Shown: positions 1 through 8,870, counted from the first letter of the stretch. The stretch is DNA of 64,000 nucleotides from GCA-2733415 sp049614485 (GCA_049614485.1 JBMZDR010000007.1:41206-105205), one strand, 5' to 3'. Made by a program: numbers and translations. Notes: generated from the sequence alone by a model not told the origin.

Positions 1-422
1 CTAATAACACCTTCAATCTTTGGCAATCTATTTGGTAAGGAGGATATATCAATTCTTACAGATGAAGAATCTATTTTTGAAAGCGTTAATTTTGAAATAT
101 GGTCCCTATCCTTTACAGGCCAAGGAAAATTATTATACATATAAATAATAAACTCTTTATCTGAAACACGTTCAATTAGTCTACTTTCTGTTGTTTTATA
201 ATTCCAATGTTTCAACCCCTCAGCATCTGTGATTTTATCAATTACAGATTGTATAGACGCCTGAAAAACAGTAATAGCTTTAAACTCTTTTACAGAAGAT
301 TTCCTTGTTTTTCTTGTATAAACCCGTATACCATCCTCTTGTTCCTTCAACACCCATTGTTCTTGAGAAAAACTGAAGAGAAAGCAAATACTTAGTATTA
401 TGCTTAAAAAAAAAGGCTTCAT
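1..422 (-). CDS. START-domain lipid-binding-like protein, partial (C-terminus outside window)
   Basis: The minus-strand frame is open from the ATG at 422 to the left edge, so about 140 N-terminal residues are visible and the stop codon lies outside. The protein begins with a hydrophobic signal sequence ending in FSFSQ, the usual flavobacterial signal peptidase I context. Next come W-x5-DGI-x-VY-x-R, a KEFKA strand, an HWNYK segment and a NNFPWPVKDRDH block, which match the start of the START fold (a hydrophobic cavity that binds lipids in eukaryotic members). Bacterial secreted START proteins have no established ligand. The domain call is fairly safe; the function is unknown. Confidence 0.72.
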   Translation of the reverse strand, partial: MKPFFLSIILSICFLFSFSQEQWVLKEQEDGIRVYTRKTRKSSVKEFKAITVFQASIQSVIDKITDAEGLKHWNYKTTESRLIERVSDKEFIIYMYNNFPWPVKDRDHISKLTLSKIDSSSVRIDISSLPNRLPKIEGVI

Positions 423-449
423 CTTTATAAAATTACATTAATATAACTA

Positions 450-938
450 TTAAGAATCAAATTGCATACCATTATTTAAATTTTCATAAACCACATCAAC
501 TAACAGGTTTTGTTTTTTTGAAGCTTCAACAGCTAAAAAATCACAACGCTCGTTTTGCTTATGGTTATTATGGCCTTTTATCCACTGGAAAGCCACGTTG
601 TGTTTTCTATATATTTTTAAAAAACGTTTCCAAAGATCTGGGTTTTTCTTATCCTTAAATGCTTTTTTTTCCCAACCAAACACCCATTTTTTCTCAACTG
701 AATCAACCACATATTTAGAGTCCGTAAACACCTTAACAACGGTATTCTCGTTTTTTAATTGCTCTAACGCAACAATAACAGCAAGTAACTCCATTCTATT
801 ATTAGTAGTTTTCACAAATCCTTGAGAATATTCTTTTACATAAGGTTTTCCTACCCACTCCATAACAATACCATAACCACCAGGCCCAGGGTTACCACGT
901 GAAGAACCATCAGTATAAATGTGTACTTGTGCCTGCAT
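450..938 (-). CDS. rnhA: Ribonuclease HI
   Basis: 162 aa, the size of bacterial RNase HI. It cleaves the RNA strand of RNA:DNA hybrids (R-loops, primers). The acidic catalytic set is visible: D10 in YTDGSSRGNPGPGG, E50 in NNRMELLA, D73 in FTDSKYV, and D133 in NERCDFLA, with H123 in the WIKGH loop. The basic W-rich handle region (about residues 84-106) is present. Its ATG overlaps the purN stop codon by one base (TAATG), so the two genes are probably co-transcribed and translationally coupled, with purN first. Confidence 0.96.
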   Translation of the reverse strand: MQAQVHIYTDGSSRGNPGPGGYGIVMEWVGKPYVKEYSQGFVKTTNNRMELLAVIVALEQLKNENTVVKVFTDSKYVVDSVEKKWVFGWEKKAFKDKKNPDLWKRFLKIYRKHNVAFQWIKGHNNHKQNERCDFLAVEASKKQNLLVDVVYENLNNGMQFDS

Positions 939-1501
939 TAATTTAAAAGTTGTTCAATTACTAACGGAAAATGTTTTTGCTCCAACACATGAATTTTAGC
1001 AGCAACATCTTCAAAGTTATCAGATGCAATTATTTGTGTACTCGCTTGAAAAATAATATTTCCTTCATCATAATGCTCATTAACATAGTGTATTGTAATA
1101 CCTGACTCGTTCTCATTATTAGCAACCACAGCCTTATGTACGTTAGAACCATACATCCCTTTACCACCATACTTTGGCAACAATGCCGGATGTACATTGA
1201 TTATTTTATTAGGAAAAGCGGCAATAATATTCTTTGGAAACTTTAAAAGAAATCCTGCTAATACAATTAAATCAGGTTTCAACTCAAGCATTAAATCATA
1301 AATCATTGTTGTTTTAAGCAGTTCATCTTTATCAAAGCTACTATTAGTAACACCTAAAGCAGATGCTCTTGTCAAAACTTTGGCATCCTTCTTGTTACTC
1401 AAAACATGAATAACCTTGGCTAAACCATTATCTTGGAAGTGTTTAATAATATTTTCTGCGTTTGTTCCGGAACCTGATGCGAAAATTACAATACGTTTCA
1501 T
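938..1501 (-). CDS. purN: Phosphoribosylglycinamide formyltransferase (GAR transformylase)
   Basis: 187 aa. It transfers the formyl group of 10-formyl-THF to GAR in step 3 of purine synthesis. The N-terminus MKRIVIFASGSGTNAENI is the phosphate-binding loop of the family, INVHPALLPKYGGKGMYG carries the catalytic Asn and His, and HYVNEHYDEGNII carries the catalytic Asp region. It is the first gene of a two-gene unit with rnhA and is divergent from acpP across 179 bp. Placing purN beside acpP-fabF-rnc is common in Flavobacteriaceae. Confidence 0.96.
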   Translation of the reverse strand: MKRIVIFASGSGTNAENIIKHFQDNGLAKVIHVLSNKKDAKVLTRASALGVTNSSFDKDELLKTTMIYDLMLELKPDLIVLAGFLLKFPKNIIAAFPNKIINVHPALLPKYGGKGMYGSNVHKAVVANNENESGITIHYVNEHYDEGNIIFQASTQIIASDNFEDVAAKIHVLEQKHFPLVIEQLLN

Positions 1502-1643
1502 ATCTTTGAGCTACATGTGTTATTCAACACAAAAAAAAGAATAAATATTTACAAATGAGGGATAAAACCTAGTAACTTCATATTAATTTAAAAAAATAAG
1601 GTTACATTTTCTGTTGAAAAGATGATTTTAAAGTAAAGTTTTT

Positions 1644-1651
1644 TACTTTTG
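1644..1651 (+). promoter_or_regulatory. -7 element of the acpP promoter
   Basis: TACTTTTG matches the Bacteroidota TAnnTTTG -7 consensus and lies 29 bases before the acpP ATG. The nearest upstream TTG (1614-1616) is 27 bp away, longer than the usual 17-23 bp spacer, so the -33 element is uncertain. Confidence 0.6.
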
Positions 1652-1680
1652 CCCTCAAACTAATTTAAAAATTAAAGATT

Positions 1681-1914
1681 ATGTCAGACATTGCATCAAG
1701 AGTAAAAGCGATAATAGTAGACAAATTAGGTGTTGATGAAAACGAAGTTGTAGTTGACGCAAGTTTCACAAACGACTTAGGAGCAGATTCATTAGATACT
1801 GTGGAATTAATTATGGAATTCGAAAAAGAATTTGATATTCAAATCCCAGATGATCAAGCTGAAAACATCGCTACTGTAGGTCAAGCTATTACATATATAG
1901 AAGGAGCAAAATAA
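1681..1914 (+). CDS. acpP: Acyl carrier protein
   Basis: 77 aa, acidic, with the standard 4'-phosphopantetheine site GADSLDTVELIMEFE; the modified serine is S37. It carries acyl intermediates of type II fatty acid synthesis in the cytoplasm. It is followed 12 bp later by fabF, the usual acpP-fabF pair, and preceded by a clear TAnnTTTG -7 box. Confidence 0.98.
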   Translation: MSDIASRVKAIIVDKLGVDENEVVVDASFTNDLGADSLDTVELIMEFEKEFDIQIPDDQAENIATVGQAITYIEGAK

Positions 1915-1926
1915 GAAGTATTTAGT

Positions 1927-3177
1927 ATGGAATTGAAGCGAGTTGTAGTTACAGGTTTAGGAGCCCTTACCCCAATAGGGAACAATATTCAAGAGTATTG
2001 GGACGGTTTGGTTAGTGGTAAAAGTGGTGCTGCCCCTATTACTCGCTTCGATACTACTAATTTCAAGACACAGTTTGCCTGTGAATTGAAGAACTTTACG
2101 GTTACAGATTTTATGGACCGTAAATTTTCAAGAAAATTAGACATTTACGCCCAATATGCTATGGTTGCTTCTGACGAAGCAATAGTTGACTCTGGATTAA
2201 ACCTAGAAACAGTTAACAAAGATAGAGTTGGGGTAATATGGGGTGCTGGAATTGGAGGAATTGATACTTTTCAAAACGAAGTAACAGGTTTCGCTACAGG
2301 AAATGGAACACCACGTTTCAATCCGTTTTTCATCCCAAAAATGATTGCAGATATCGCTCCAGGGCACATCTCAATAAAATACGGGTTTAGAGGACCAAAC
2401 TTTACAACAGTTTCTGCCTGTGCATCATCCGCAAACGCTATGATTGACGCCATGAACTACATCAGACTTGGAAAAGCCGATGTCATAGTTTCTGGAGGCT
2501 CTGAAGCTGCGGTATGTGAATCAGGAATTGGAGGCTTTAATGCAATGCACGCCCTATCTACGAGAAATGACGACCCTCAAACAGCATCAAGACCATTTGA
2601 CGCTAACAGAGAAGGATTTGTTTTAGGTGAAGGAGCAGGCGCATTAATTTTAGAAGAATATGAACACGCAATTGCAAGAGGCGCTACAATTTACGCCGAA
2701 CTTGCTGGAGGTGGTTTATCTGCCGATGCACATCATATGACAGCACCTCATCCTGAAGGATTAGGAGCCATGAATGTTATGAAAAACTGCATTGAAGATG
2801 CAGGACTTTCTATAACTGATGTTGATGCTATTAACATGCACGGAACATCAACACCTTTAGGTGATGTTGCAGAATCAAAAGCAATACAACGTGTTTTTGG
2901 AGACCATGCTTATACATTAAACATTAATTCTACAAAATCTATGACTGGACACTTACTTGGTGCTGCAGGTGCTATTGAAGCAATCGCTTCAATACTTGCC
3001 ATGAAGCACGGTATAGTTCCTCCAACAATTAATCATGAAACATTTGATGAAAACATAGATTCTAAATTAAACTTAACCCTTAACAAAGCTCAAAAAAGAG
3101 ACCTAAAAGTGGTTATGAGTAATACATTTGGATTTGGTGGACATAATGCCTGTGTATTATTTAAAAAATTAGACTAA
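1927..3177 (+). CDS. fabF: 3-oxoacyl-[acyl-carrier-protein] synthase II
   Basis: 416 aa, full length for KAS II. It condenses malonyl-ACP with acyl-ACP during fatty acid elongation. The Cys-His-His triad is visible: C165 in TVSACASSAN, H305 in NMHGTSTPLGD and H342 in SMTGHLLGAAG. The C-terminal NTFGFGGHN glycine loop is intact. It lies 12 bp after acpP, and rnc follows 70 bp downstream on the same strand. Confidence 0.97.
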   Translation: MELKRVVVTGLGALTPIGNNIQEYWDGLVSGKSGAAPITRFDTTNFKTQFACELKNFTVTDFMDRKFSRKLDIYAQYAMVASDEAIVDSGLNLETVNKDRVGVIWGAGIGGIDTFQNEVTGFATGNGTPRFNPFFIPKMIADIAPGHISIKYGFRGPNFTTVSACASSANAMIDAMNYIRLGKADVIVSGGSEAAVCESGIGGFNAMHALSTRNDDPQTASRPFDANREGFVLGEGAGALILEEYEHAIARGATIYAELAGGGLSADAHHMTAPHPEGLGAMNVMKNCIEDAGLSITDVDAINMHGTSTPLGDVAESKAIQRVFGDHAYTLNINSTKSMTGHLLGAAGAIEAIASILAMKHGIVPPTINHETFDENIDSKLNLTLNKAQKRDLKVVMSNTFGFGGHNACVLFKKLD

Positions 3178-3247
3178 ACACATCTAATCATTCTGTAATA
3201 AATTTATTTATTCACGATTACATGTGAGCGTTGCAATCAATTGACAC

Positions 3248-3988
3248 ATGAAACGAATCATTCGTAAAATATTTAACTCCCAAACTTCAAATGAGGGCGG
3301 TGATTTTTTTATTAAAGTGTCCAAAATAATTGGTTACAAACCTCAAAACATATCCTATTTCAAAGAAGCGTTTACACACCGCTCGTTAAACTCTAAAGAC
3401 GATAAAGGTAATGTAATTAGCTATGAACGCTTAGAGTTTTTAGGCGACGCCATGCTGAGCTCAATCATCGCTGAATACCTTTTCAATAAAGTACCGCACG
3501 GAAACGAAGGGTATTTAACAAAAATGCGCTCTAAAATAGTCAGTAGAGAACATCTTAATGAACTAGGTAAAGATCTTGACCTCCTTGATTTATTAGAAAG
3601 CAAGATGAGTAAAGTTAATTTTGGAGAAAATATTCACGGAAATGTTTTTGAAGCTTTGGTTGGCGCTATCTTTTTAGACAAAGGCTACCCTGCCTGTGAA
3701 CACTTTATTTACGACAGTGTTATTGGTCCTTATGTTGACATTGAACGACTTGAAGGCAAAATTATTAGCTACAAGAGCTTACTTATAGAATGGTGTCAAA
3801 AAGAAAAAAAGACCTTCAAATATTTGGTTTATGATGATACTGGAAACGACGAGACTAAACATTTTGCAGTAAAACTTCGTATTGAAGATAAAGTTATTGC
3901 CAAAGCAAGAGCCACCTCTAAGAAAAAAGCAGAGGAAAAAGCATCAAAACGTGCTTTTTTTGCCTTACAAGATAAAATTGAAGGCTAA
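3248..3988 (+). CDS. rnc: Ribonuclease III
   Basis: 246 aa. It cleaves double-stranded RNA (rRNA precursor processing, mRNA turnover). The RNase III signature YERLEFLGDAML is near residues 58-69, and HGNVFEALVGAIFLDKGY supplies the second acidic pair. The C-terminal double-stranded RNA-binding domain (about residues 175-243) ends in a KARATSKKKAEEKASKRA helix. A short basic N-terminal extension (RIIRKIF) precedes the catalytic domain. An imperfect CATGTG/CACATG repeat brackets the start region. Downstream is a hairpin shared with the convergent trpS gene. Confidence 0.97.
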   Translation: MKRIIRKIFNSQTSNEGGDFFIKVSKIIGYKPQNISYFKEAFTHRSLNSKDDKGNVISYERLEFLGDAMLSSIIAEYLFNKVPHGNEGYLTKMRSKIVSREHLNELGKDLDLLDLLESKMSKVNFGENIHGNVFEALVGAIFLDKGYPACEHFIYDSVIGPYVDIERLEGKIISYKSLLIEWCQKEKKTFKYLVYDDTGNDETKHFAVKLRIEDKVIAKARATSKKKAEEKASKRAFFALQDKIEG

Positions 3989-4014
3989 ACCATTTTAAAT
4001 TTTTCAAAAAAAAA

Positions 4015-4054
4015 TCTCAAACAGAAATATGATTTTCCTGCTTGAGACTCTTTT
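4015..4054. terminator. Bidirectional terminator between rnc and trpS
   Basis: A 10-bp stem with one mismatch (4015-4024 with 4038-4047) has nine A bases on its left, which read as a T run for trpS on the minus strand, and CTCTTTT on its right for rnc. It sits between two convergent genes. Confidence 0.65.
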
Positions 4055-4071
4055 ATAGTTTATAAACTTTA

Positions 4072-5043
4072 CTAATACCCTATTTTCTCTCTTACACGCG
4101 CTAATACTTTATTTGCAACTTTAGATGCTTTTTGAGCCCCAATTGCCAATGCAGAATCTATTTCATCAAGATTATCCATGTAATGGTTATACAAGGCTCT
4201 TTCTTTAGAGTATTTTTCAACTAACAATTCAAAAAACGCTTGTTTAGCATGCCCATAACCATAACCTCCACGTTCATAATTTAAGCGCATTTCGGCTATT
4301 TGTTCATCATTTGCGATTAATTTATATAAGGCAAACAAATTACACGTATCAGGATTCTTTGAATCTTCTAAAGGAGTGCTATCTGTAGCAATTTTCATCA
4401 CTTGCTTACGCAATTGTTTGTCTGACTGAAAAATATTAATGTAATTCCCCCTACTTTTACTCATTTTTTGACCGTCTGTACCAGGAACTAATATGCCATT
4501 TTCTTGTATTTTCCCTTTAGGCAACACAAAAGTATCATTACCCATTTTAGCATGAAAACGGGAAGCGACATCACGTGTCATTTCAATGTGTTGTAATTGG
4601 TCTTTTCCTACTGGAATAATTTCAGCATCATATAATAAAATATCAGCAGCCATAAGCATAGGATAAGTAAATAACCCAGAGTTAACATCTTCTAATCTAT
4701 CAGCTTTATCTTTAAATCCGTGTGCTAAAGTCAAGCGTTGGTATGGAAAAAAACAGCTTAAATACCATGACAACTCTGTAACTTGAGGGATATCACTTTG
4801 TCTATAAAACACCGTTTTTTCAATATCCAAGCCAAAAGCAAGCCAAGTAGCAGCAACCGAATAAGTGTGGCTCCTTAAAGTTTCTGCATCTTTAATTTGG
4901 GTTAATGTATGTAAATTTGCAATAAACAAATATGATTCATTCTCAGGGTTATTTGCCATGTCAATGGCTGGAATAATTGCTCCAAGCAAATTACCTAAGT
5001 GTGGGGTTCCTGTACTTTGTATCCCCGTTAATATTCTAGCCAT
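4072..5043 (-). CDS. trpS: Tryptophan--tRNA ligase
   Basis: 323 aa, class I aminoacyl-tRNA synthetase charging tRNA-Trp. The HIGH-type motif appears as GTPHLGNLLGA near the N-terminus, and the KMSKS loop is DGQKMSKSRGN near residues 196-206. LLYDAEIIPVGKDQLQHIE is a typical TrpRS segment. The length matches bacterial TrpRS. It is divergent from plsC. An AAAGAGGAC purine stretch just upstream of the ATG could act as a ribosome binding site, unusual in this AT-rich phylum. Confidence 0.97.
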   Translation of the reverse strand: MARILTGIQSTGTPHLGNLLGAIIPAIDMANNPENESYLFIANLHTLTQIKDAETLRSHTYSVAATWLAFGLDIEKTVFYRQSDIPQVTELSWYLSCFFPYQRLTLAHGFKDKADRLEDVNSGLFTYPMLMAADILLYDAEIIPVGKDQLQHIEMTRDVASRFHAKMGNDTFVLPKGKIQENGILVPGTDGQKMSKSRGNYINIFQSDKQLRKQVMKIATDSTPLEDSKNPDTCNLFALYKLIANDEQIAEMRLNYERGGYGYGHAKQAFFELLVEKYSKERALYNHYMDNLDEIDSALAIGAQKASKVANKVLARVREKIGY

Positions 5044-5065
5044 AGTCCTCTTTAAAAAATTTACA

Positions 5066-5073
5066 CAAATTTA
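5066..5073 (-). promoter_or_regulatory. -7 element of the trpS promoter
   Basis: On the minus strand this reads TAAATTTG (TAnnTTTG), 22 bases upstream of the trpS ATG. No clear TTG lies at the -33 position. It abuts the -33 element of the divergent plsC promoter. Confidence 0.5.
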
Positions 5074-5106
5074 TTGAAAGCTTCAGTGATAAAAAAGTTA
5101 TTTTTG
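5074..5106 (+). promoter_or_regulatory. plsC promoter (TTG, 22-bp spacer, TATTTTTG)
   Basis: TTG at 5074-5076 and TATTTTTG at 5099-5106 are separated by 22 bp, within the known Bacteroidota spacing. The plsC GTG is 19 bases after the -7 box, giving a short 5' leader. Confidence 0.65.
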
Positions 5107-5125
5107 AAACTTAAATTAAATTTAA

Positions 5126-5872
5126 GTGAAAATAATTAATTACATCGGACGTATTGCCTATAGAGTATGGTTTTATTGCCTAGTAACCATACCCATAATC
5201 ATATTGTTCCCTTTTTTATTAATCACTACACTTAAAGAAAGTTGGTATCCTGTTTTTTTTAAGTTGGCGCGCCTTTGGGCAAAATTTATTTTATTAGGCA
5301 TGGGGTTCTATGTGAAAGTCAAAAAAGAGTCTGAAATCATTTACGGTAAAAGTTACATGTTTGTAGCAAATCATAGTTCAATGACAGACATTATGCTAAT
5401 GCTTGCCGTAGAAAAAAACCCATTTGTATTTGTAGGTAAAAAAGAACTTGCTAAAATCCCACTATTTGGCTTCTTTTATAAACGCACTTGCATTTTAGTT
5501 GACAGAAGTAGTCCAAAAAGCAAAAAAGAAGTCTTCATTAGAGCACAAAAACGTTTAAATTCTGGTCTGAGTATTTGCATTTTCCCAGAAGGCGGCGTGT
5601 TTAACGATTGCGATTTACTTTGTGAATTTAAAAACGGCGCATTCCGATTGGCTATTGAACACCAAATACCTATTGTTCCAATGACGTTTGCTGACAATTT
5701 AAAACGACTCCCATATGATTTTTTTGCAGGAGGATCACCAGGTAAAATGCGAGTTACAATTCACAAACCCATTGAAACTACCGAACTAAGCTTCTCCGAT
5801 AGAAATAAACTAAAAAATGACACTAGAAATTTAATTTATCAGGAGTTAAAGACTTATCAAAAAAAACTTTAA
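5126..5872 (+). CDS. plsC: 1-acyl-sn-glycerol-3-phosphate acyltransferase (PlsC-like)
   Basis: 248 aa. It acylates lysophosphatidic acid to phosphatidic acid at the inner membrane. The catalytic HX4D motif is NHSSMTD (H83, D88), and the acyl-acceptor motif is FPEGG near residue 155. An N-terminal hydrophobic segment (about residues 15-35) anchors it to the membrane. The start is GTG; no ATG lies between the promoter and this codon, so GTG is preferred. Single gene, followed by a strong bidirectional hairpin. Exact chain preference cannot be read. Confidence 0.88.
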   Translation: MKIINYIGRIAYRVWFYCLVTIPIIILFPFLLITTLKESWYPVFFKLARLWAKFILLGMGFYVKVKKESEIIYGKSYMFVANHSSMTDIMLMLAVEKNPFVFVGKKELAKIPLFGFFYKRTCILVDRSSPKSKKEVFIRAQKRLNSGLSICIFPEGGVFNDCDLLCEFKNGAFRLAIEHQIPIVPMTFADNLKRLPYDFFAGGSPGKMRVTIHKPIETTELSFSDRNKLKNDTRNLIYQELKTYQKKL

Positions 5873-5935
5873 GTATTCAGCAATTTTAACTAGAACACTT
5901 GGCCATTAAAGTTACAAAAAACTGCATTAGCAACT

Positions 5936-5965
5936 AAAAAACCCCTGAATATTCAGGGGTTTTTT
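5936..5965. terminator. Bidirectional terminator between plsC and recA
   Basis: A perfect inverted repeat built on ACCCCTGAAT/ATTCAGGGGT, flanked by an A run on the left and a T run on the right, so it can terminate both convergent genes. Confidence 0.9.
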
Positions 5966-5989
5966 AAGTATTACTGGTAAATAATACGA

Positions 5990-6991
5990 TTATTTTTCCG
6001 CAATAGCAGTAACTATTTTTTGTTCTAATTCATCCATTAACTCAGGGTTGTCTTTCAATAACCCTTTTACAGCATCTCTTCCTTGCCCTAACTTCGTTTC
6101 GCCATAACTAAACCATGAACCGCTTTTTTTAATAATCTCAAACTCAACCCCTAAGTCAATTATCTCACCTACTTTTGAAATTCCTTCTCCATACATAATA
6201 TCAAACTCTGTCATTTGGAAAGGGGGTGCCACTTTATTTTTTACAACTTTAACACGTGTTTTATTACCTATTACAGCACTATCAGAGTTTTTAATTTGTG
6301 TAGATCTTCTAATATCTAAACGAACAGACGCATAAAACTTTAAAGCGTTACCTCCTGTAGTTGTTTCAGGATTACCGAACATCACACCAATTTTTTCTCT
6401 TAATTGGTTAATGAAAATTACAGTACAATTTGTTTTATTAATTGCCCCTGTTAATTTTCTTAACGCTTGAGACATTAAACGCGCATGAAGACCCATTTTT
6501 GAATCTCCCATCTCACCTTCAATTTCACTTTTTGGTGTCAAGGCTGCAACTGAATCAATAACAATAATATCAATTGCTCCAGAACGTATTAAGTTTTCAG
6601 CTATTTCTAAAGCTTGCTCACCATAATCTGGTTGAGAAATAATCAAGTTATCTACATCAACTCCTAATTTCTCGGCATAAAAGCGATCGAAAGCATGTTC
6701 TGCATCAATAAACGCAGCAATACCTCCTTTTTTCTGAGCTTCAGCAATTGCATGAATAGTTAACGTTGTTTTACCAGAAGATTCTGGACCATAAATTTCA
6801 ATAACTCTTCCTCTTGGCAAACCACCAACCCCTAAAGCTAAATCTAATCCTAAAGACCCTGTAGAAATAGAATCTACCTCCTCAACGGCTTTATCACCCA
6901 TTTTCATTACGGCTCCTTTTCCGTAAGCCTTATCTAATTTATCTAAAGTAAGCTTTAACGCTTTTAATTTTGCTTCTTTTTCTGAACTCAT
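5990..6991 (-). CDS. recA: Recombinase RecA
   Basis: 333 aa. ATP-dependent strand exchange in homologous recombination; co-protease for UmuD/LexA-type proteins. The Walker A loop is GPESSGKTT (residues 68-76, K74). The Walker B region is IIVIDSVAAL. Loop 1 appears as EGEMGDSKMGLHARLMSQA and loop 2 around NPETTTGGNALKFYAS. The C-terminal acidic tail is shorter than in E. coli RecA. A TACTTTAG sequence on the minus strand (7020-7013) is a weak candidate -7 box. The gene is monocistronic. The umuD gene in this window would be its natural co-protease substrate. Confidence 0.98.
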   Translation of the reverse strand: MSSEKEAKLKALKLTLDKLDKAYGKGAVMKMGDKAVEEVDSISTGSLGLDLALGVGGLPRGRVIEIYGPESSGKTTLTIHAIAEAQKKGGIAAFIDAEHAFDRFYAEKLGVDVDNLIISQPDYGEQALEIAENLIRSGAIDIIVIDSVAALTPKSEIEGEMGDSKMGLHARLMSQALRKLTGAINKTNCTVIFINQLREKIGVMFGNPETTTGGNALKFYASVRLDIRRSTQIKNSDSAVIGNKTRVKVVKNKVAPPFQMTEFDIMYGEGISKVGEIIDLGVEFEIIKKSGSWFSYGETKLGQGRDAVKGLLKDNPELMDELEQKIVTAIAEK

Positions 6992-7469
6992 GATCCTAAT
7001 TTTTAATTAATGCTAAAGTACTATTTCTTTTTAAAAAATGATGTTTCTAACAGCTATCAACTTATCAACAAAAGATATTATCAATAAAAAAGCAGATTGA
7101 ACTCAATATTTCTAAAAACTAGGCGCCTATTAATAAAATAGCGCTTGTTTTTGAATAGAAATATTTAACAACACATATCAATTGCCGCATAAATATCATT
7201 ATAGTTTCTACACCACTGAAGAGTTATTGTAAACTTGACGATGGTTAATATTCGTTGATTTTTAATAGACATGATTTTCGTAAAACATCTCAGAAACTAT
7301 CATTGTATTACAAATTTAGTAACCAATTAGCCCTGAAAAGCCATTATAAACACATAAAAGCTTTTATTTTTTAAACTCCAGACCAACACCTCTTAAGAAT
7401 AAATAATGTATATTTACCCTTAATATTTTTTTTAACGAATTTACGCCTTTAAAAGGCTTTATATATAGT
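6992..7469. other. 478-bp intergenic region between recA and the PSP1 gene
   Basis: No convincing open frame or tRNA is visible. It is very AT-rich and holds a TAGGCGCCTA palindrome (7120-7129), a 9-bp inverted repeat ATAGTTTCT/AGAAACTAT (7201-7209 and 7292-7300) about 80 bp apart, a weak recA -7 box (7013-7020) and a TATATTTA sequence (7409-7416) that may be the -7 box of the next gene. Confidence 0.5.
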
Positions 7470-8870
7470 ATGGCTTGCAATAGTTGTAGCACAGGAAGTA
7501 ACGGAAAACCAGGTGGTTGTAAAAGCAACGGCACCTGCGCATCAGATAGTTGTAATAAATTAACAGTTTTTGATTGGTTAGCAAATATGAGCTTACCAAA
7601 CGGTCAAAAACCATTTAATTGTGTTGAAGTACGTTTTAAAAACGGACGCAAACATTATTATAAAAATCTAGAAAATTTAACCTTATCAATTGGTGACATT
7701 GTGGCTACGGAGGTATCCCCAGGACATGATGTGGGTATGGTAACTTTAACTGGCGAACTGGTTAAAGTGCAAATGAAAAAGAAAAAAATCAGCATTGACA
7801 GTGAAGATGTAAAGAAAGTTTACAGAAAAGCCTCTCAAAAAGATATTGATATTTGGACTAGTTCAAGAGAGCGTGAGGAACCTATGAAAGTCCGCGCTAG
7901 ACAATTAGCAATCGACTTAAAGTTAAAAATGAAAATCTCTGATATAGAATTTCAAGGAGATGGTTCTAAGGCTACTTTTTTCTACACAGCTGAAGAGCGT
8001 GTAGACTTTAGGCAATTAATAAAAGAATTTGCTAAAGAATTTAACATCAGAATTGAAATGCGCCAAATTGGCTTCAGACAAGAAGCAGCAAGACTTGGCG
8101 GTATTGGCTCATGTGGTAGAGAGTTATGCTGTTCAACCTGGTTAACAGATTTCAGATCTGTAACAACAGCCGCTGCTAGATATCAGCAATTATCATTGAA
8201 CCCACAAAAATTAGCAGGCCAATGTGGTAAACTAAAATGTTGTTTAAATTATGAACTGGATTCTTACCTAGATGCATTAAAAGATTTTCCTGATAAAAAT
8301 ATCAAACTAAAGACTAAACGAGGAAACGCTGTATCTCAAAAAACTGATATTTTCAAAGGATTTGTTTGGTATGCCTATGAAGGAGAATGGATGAATTGGC
8401 ATAAAATAACCACAAAAGATGCTAATGAAATTATTGCCAAAAATAAAAAAGGTATTGCAGTGGAAAATTTAGAAGATTATGCTTCTGAATTAATTGAGGA
8501 TACTACTACTGATTTTGAAAATGTTGTAGGCCAAGATAGTTTAACTCGTTTTGACAAACCAAAGCAGAAAAAACGCCGTAAGCCACAACGTAAAAAAACA
8601 CCTCAAGGCGCAACAGTTGACACTAAAAACAAAGCGCCACAGCATAAAAGAAAAGAACAACCAAGTAAAGCAAATAAACCTCAACAAAAACGTAGGCCTC
8701 AACAAAAAAAGGACGACAAAGCAAACCCAAATAAACCTTCTGGACAACAAAACAGAAGAAAGAAACCTGCTAACACCGAGGGAAAAACAACACAAAAACC
8801 GCATCAAAAACGCAGACCACAAAAGAAAAATCCACCAAAAAAAGACAATTCAACACAAAATGATGCGTAA
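7470..8870 (+). CDS. PSP1 (RicT/YaaT-type) domain protein with Cys-rich head and basic tail
   Basis: 466 aa. The first 30 residues are cysteine-rich (C3, C6, C17, C23, C28). A PSP1 domain follows (about residues 45-290) with the conserved GGIGSCGRELCCSTWL and QCGKLKCCLNYELDSY blocks, the Cys pairs of the RicT/YaaT family. In Bacillus, RicT partners RicA and RicF in a complex that influences RNase Y and carries Fe-S clusters. The last 115 residues are a low-complexity K/R/Q/P tail with three QKRRPQ-like repeats, suggesting nucleic-acid binding. The 3' end overlaps gldH by 11 bp. Role in this organism is not known. Confidence 0.85.
   Translation: MACNSCSTGSNGKPGGCKSNGTCASDSCNKLTVFDWLANMSLPNGQKPFNCVEVRFKNGRKHYYKNLENLTLSIGDIVATEVSPGHDVGMVTLTGELVKVQMKKKKISIDSEDVKKVYRKASQKDIDIWTSSREREEPMKVRARQLAIDLKLKMKISDIEFQGDGSKATFFYTAEERVDFRQLIKEFAKEFNIRIEMRQIGFRQEAARLGGIGSCGRELCCSTWLTDFRSVTTAAARYQQLSLNPQKLAGQCGKLKCCLNYELDSYLDALKDFPDKNIKLKTKRGNAVSQKTDIFKGFVWYAYEGEWMNWHKITTKDANEIIAKNKKGIAVENLEDYASELIEDTTTDFENVVGQDSLTRFDKPKQKKRRKPQRKKTPQGATVDTKNKAPQHKRKEQPSKANKPQQKRRPQQKKDDKANPNKPSGQQNRRKKPANTEGKTTQKPHQKRRPQKKNPPKKDNSTQNDA

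Noticed and set aside
8551..8859. Upstream extension of gldH
   Set aside because: Lies fully inside the PSP1 tail in another frame and would place the lipoprotein signal in the middle of the protein.
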